Of a stretch of 64,000 nucleotides of DNA, positions 61,712-64,000 are shown one piece after another. Position 1 is the stretch's first letter; every line of letters begins with the position of its first letter. Source of the stretch: Bacteroidales bacterium (GTDB lineage Bacteria; Bacteroidota; Bacteroidia; Bacteroidales; UBA3663); the NCBI GenBank assembly GCA_017561935.1, contig JAFZBE010000044.1:1-64000 (forward strand), written 5' to 3'. The translations under genes and the position numbers were made by a program. The notes under the pieces are model-generated. The model was not told where the DNA came from. It was given only the letters and a program-made list of their open reading frames with translations, and did not search any database.

Positions 61712-63508
61712 TTAATATACTACCGCATCGAACGAACGAGCCTGAATCCTATCGGCATTCTTCAGATGCTCGATGAACTTCAGTGCCTCGCGATCGGCAG
61801 GAGTACTTCCGATGATGTGGTCAACGATACGGAGTGTCAGGTCCTGCTTGGTGTCGTCGAACATCTCGAGCAAAGTCTCGAACGAAGACTTGGCCTCGGG
61901 ATATACCGAACGATAATACTTGCCATCGGTGATGCCCGCCAGTTCGGCAGCCTTGGCCAAAGCGGTGTTCAGGTCACCGAGTTCGTCAACAAGGCCGATG
62001 TTCACGGCATCGGAACCAGTCCAAACGCGACCGCCGGCAATGGCCTTGATGCTGTCCTGCTCCATGCCACGGCCCTCGGCGCAACGCTTAGTGAAGATCT
62101 CGTAGAACGAGTCGATACCATGCTGGATCTTGGCAGCCTCGGCCTCCGTAGCCTTACGCATGGTGGTCAGGGTGCCGAAGTCGTGCGTCTTCACCTCTTC
62201 GAAGTTCACGCCCAGCTTGCCTGTAGCCAAACCGCCGAAGTTGGGGATTACACCGAAGACGCCGATCGAACCTGTCAACGTATTGGGCTCGGCAACAATA
62301 TAGTCGGCCATGCAGCTGATGTAATAGCCGCCGCTCGCAGCATAGTCGCCCATCGAAACCACCAGTGGCTTGCCCGCAGCCTTGAGGTCCATCAGGGCCT
62401 TCCAGATCTGCTCGCTGGCAAAACCGCTGCCACCAGGGCTGTTTACACGAAGCACACACGCCTTCACCTTCTTGTCCTCGGCAATCTTGCGGATATTCTT
62501 GATGAGGTTATCGTAGTAGATGTCGTCGCCACTGCCCTTGGCATCGCTGGCAATCTCACCCGAGGCATAGAGCACGGCAATCTTCTCGCCCGTGTTGGGG
62601 AAGAGCTTTTCGTAGTTGTTCACCATCTGGGTGGCGGTGATGGCATGCTTCTTCAGCTCGTCCTTGCCCATCTTGGCAAGCAAGATCTTCTCAACGTCAC
62701 TCTTGTAGAGCATCGCATCCACAAGACCCGTCTCGATCAGCTCTTCGGGCTCCATATAGCTCACAGCCTGGTTGGCCAGTGCCTCCAGTGTCTCCACAGG
62801 CATGTTGCGCGAAGCTGCGATGTCCTTCACATTCTGGTCCCAGATGTTGCGCAAATAGGTTTCGATCTGCAAACGGTTGGCATCGCTCATGTGCTCCACC
62901 ATATAGGGTTCGACAGCGCTCTTGAACTGTCCTACGCGGAACACCTGCATCTCGATGTTCAGCTTGTCGAGCAAACCTTTCGGATAAGTCTGCACGCTTG
63001 ACATACCGTCGAAGGTCACCGAGCCGATGGTGTTCACAAACACCGAGTCGGCAGCCGATGCCACGTAATATTGCCCAAAGCCGTAGCTGTCGTTGTAGGC
63101 AATAATCCATTTGCCGCTGGCACGGAAGTCCACGAGGGCATCGTGAATAGCCTCATAGCTGGCGGGAGCTGCCGACATGCCGTCGGTATTCAGATAGATA
63201 CCTGCGATGTTCGGATCGGCCTTTGCACAGGCGATGGCATTCAGATAACCGCGCAGACTGAGCTCCTGGTTCTTGGTGATACCTCCAAGGATGTCGAAGG
63301 CGAAAGGCATCGAAGATGGGATCTCGGTCACGGGACCGTTGATCTTGAGCAGCATCACGTCGCCCTCGCTGGTCTTCGCACCTTTATCAGCCGAAGACGA
63401 TGAGGCTATCATGCCCACAAACACGCAAGTGGTGAACATACAACTGATCAGACTCACAATGAGTGTGCCGACAATCACGGCAAGCACTGTTTTCCAAAAA
63501 CTGTTCAT
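61712..63508 (-). CDS. sppA: Signal peptide peptidase SppA (67K type)
   Basis: 598 residues with an N-terminal transmembrane helix (FWKTVLAVIVGTLIVSLISC). Two S49 peptidase repeats: the catalytic Lys lies in the first (ASGKWIIAYNDSYGFGQYYV) and the nucleophile Ser in the second (GDYAASGGYYISCMADYIVA). It degrades signal peptide remnants at the inner membrane. It lies between folK (26 bp upstream) and lpxK (1 bp downstream). Confidence 0.95.
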   Translation of the reverse strand: MNSFWKTVLAVIVGTLIVSLISCMFTTCVFVGMIASSSSADKGAKTSEGDVMLLKINGPVTEIPSSMPFAFDILGGITKNQELSLRGYLNAIACAKADPNIAGIYLNTDGMSAAPASYEAIHDALVDFRASGKWIIAYNDSYGFGQYYVASAADSVFVNTIGSVTFDGMSSVQTYPKGLLDKLNIEMQVFRVGQFKSAVEPYMVEHMSDANRLQIETYLRNIWDQNVKDIAASRNMPVETLEALANQAVSYMEPEELIETGLVDAMLYKSDVEKILLAKMGKDELKKHAITATQMVNNYEKLFPNTGEKIAVLYASGEIASDAKGSGDDIYYDNLIKNIRKIAEDKKVKACVLRVNSPGGSGFASEQIWKALMDLKAAGKPLVVSMGDYAASGGYYISCMADYIVAEPNTLTGSIGVFGVIPNFGGLATGKLGVNFEEVKTHDFGTLTTMRKATEAEAAKIQHGIDSFYEIFTKRCAEGRGMEQDSIKAIAGGRVWTGSDAVNIGLVDELGDLNTALAKAAELAGITDGKYYRSVYPEAKSSFETLLEMFDDTKQDLTLRIVDHIIGSTPADREALKFIEHLKNADRIQARSFDAVVY

Positions 63509-63534
63509 AAGAATTTTGCGTTATAAATTGATGT

Positions 63535-63990
63535 TTATTGTTCATTTCTCTCGATATTGTTAGCATGCCGCATAAATGCCTGACACTCCTCAAGGGGAAG
63601 TCTAACGAAGTCGCGGTCGGCGATATGGGGATGCGGGAGGGTGAGCCGTTCCGTTTCGATACACACATCGTCATATAGGAGCAGGTCAAGATCGATGATA
63701 CGATCGGAATACCCTTCTCCGCGACGACGCTTTCGCGTACGGCCCATCCGTCGTTCAATCTGCTGTGTCAGGTCAAGCAATGCCAACGGTTCAAGCATGG
63801 TGCTAATCACTGTCACCGCATTTGTGAAGTGATGGTCACTTTCGAACCCCCATGGCTCACTCTGAATGTAGGCCGAAGTGTAAAGCACCTCACCTGCCTC
63901 CTTTTGCAGCAAAGCGACGGCCTTATCCAAATTCTTCGGTCCTTCACCCAAATTGCTGCCCAAGCCAATATATACGATATGCGGGTCCAT
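63535..63990 (-). CDS. folK: 2-amino-4-hydroxy-6-hydroxymethyldihydropteridine pyrophosphokinase
   Basis: A 151-residue folate pathway enzyme that transfers pyrophosphate to hydroxymethyldihydropterin. Hallmarks are YIGLGSNLGEGPKNLDKAV, RIIDLDLLLYDD and LTLPHPHIADRDFVRLPLEE. It is the first visible gene of the folK-sppA-lpxK-thiL string; its promoter or an upstream partner lies beyond the right edge of the window. Confidence 0.95.
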   Translation of the reverse strand: MDPHIVYIGLGSNLGEGPKNLDKAVALLQKEAGEVLYTSAYIQSEPWGFESDHHFTNAVTVISTMLEPLALLDLTQQIERRMGRTRKRRRGEGYSDRIIDLDLLLYDDVCIETERLTLPHPHIADRDFVRLPLEECQAFMRHANNIERNEQ

Positions 63991-64000
63991 TAATCGGGCA

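Noticed and set aside
61766..63001. Long plus-strand open frame of 411 codons inside sppA
   Set aside because: Antisense shadow of a well-supported sppA; the open frame follows from the codon bias of GC-rich third positions.
1..64000. tRNA, rRNA, insertion sequences and prophage genes
   Set aside because: Looked for cloverleaf-type sequences, transposase or integrase motifs and rRNA stretches; none could be supported.

Overview
The window looks like part of a chromosome of a Bacteroidales bacterium, most likely Prevotella or a close relative. The evidence is: a SusC/SusD pair with a downstream surface lipoprotein; promoters of the Bacteroidetes type (TAnnTTTG at about -7, with TTG or TTTG about 20 bp upstream); start codons without clear Shine-Dalgarno sequences; secreted proteins ending in a GxxIxNGxKV tail typical of type IX secretion cargo; and a folK-sppA-lpxK-thiL gene string. 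No rRNA, tRNA, phage, insertion sequence or CRISPR array was seen. Most genes lie on the minus strand.

Layout. 1-1000: the end of a repeat-containing protein and a decayed PIN toxin/antitoxin locus. 1100-9100: a secreted coiled-coil protein, serS, rpmA-rplU, a DUF4332 helix-hairpin-helix protein, an AAA ATPase with a nuclease-like tail, an AlaX-type editing protein, a PAP2 acid phosphatase and a SASA-family esterase. 9200-16100: an S9 peptidase and a giant activator/dehydratase fusion of the 2-hydroxyacyl-CoA dehydratase family. 16200-24750: a GH105 hydrolase, aspS, a CoA-transferase, a candidate small RNA, miaB and rpsA. 24900-37100: a polysaccharide utilisation locus (SGBP-SusD-SusC on the minus strand, with GH51 and GH43 divergent on the plus strand) predicted to act on arabinan or arabinose-decorated pectin. 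37200-41100: a small peptide gene, a GLUG-repeat secreted protein, a 42-bp tandem array and a YgjP-type metalloprotease. 41100-48000: polA, ychF, a Wza-like lipoprotein and nadB. 48000-51000: a second small peptide gene, a cohesin-like secreted protein and an LRR-dockerin protein. 51200-64000: a carboxylesterase, mnmA, GH106-GH105-GH28, then thiL, lpxK, sppA and folK.

How the genes fit together. GH28, two GH105 enzymes and GH106 are what is needed to take apart rhamnogalacturonan I, while GH51, GH43 and SusCD/SGBP would handle arabinan side chains. The CoA-transferase could feed succinate/propionate fermentation. The parts most worth following up are: two related short peptides, each directly 3' of a large secreted protein; a 'GWW' domain shared by the SGBP (three copies) and the GH43 enzyme (one copy); a neighbouring cohesin-like/dockerin gene pair; a 70-nt candidate small RNA; and a 9-bp GGGGTTCGA repeat family that sits just 5' of several start codons and has entered two coding regions in frame as Ser-Asn-Pro repeats.

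All calls come from reading the sequence and from family knowledge; no database search was run.
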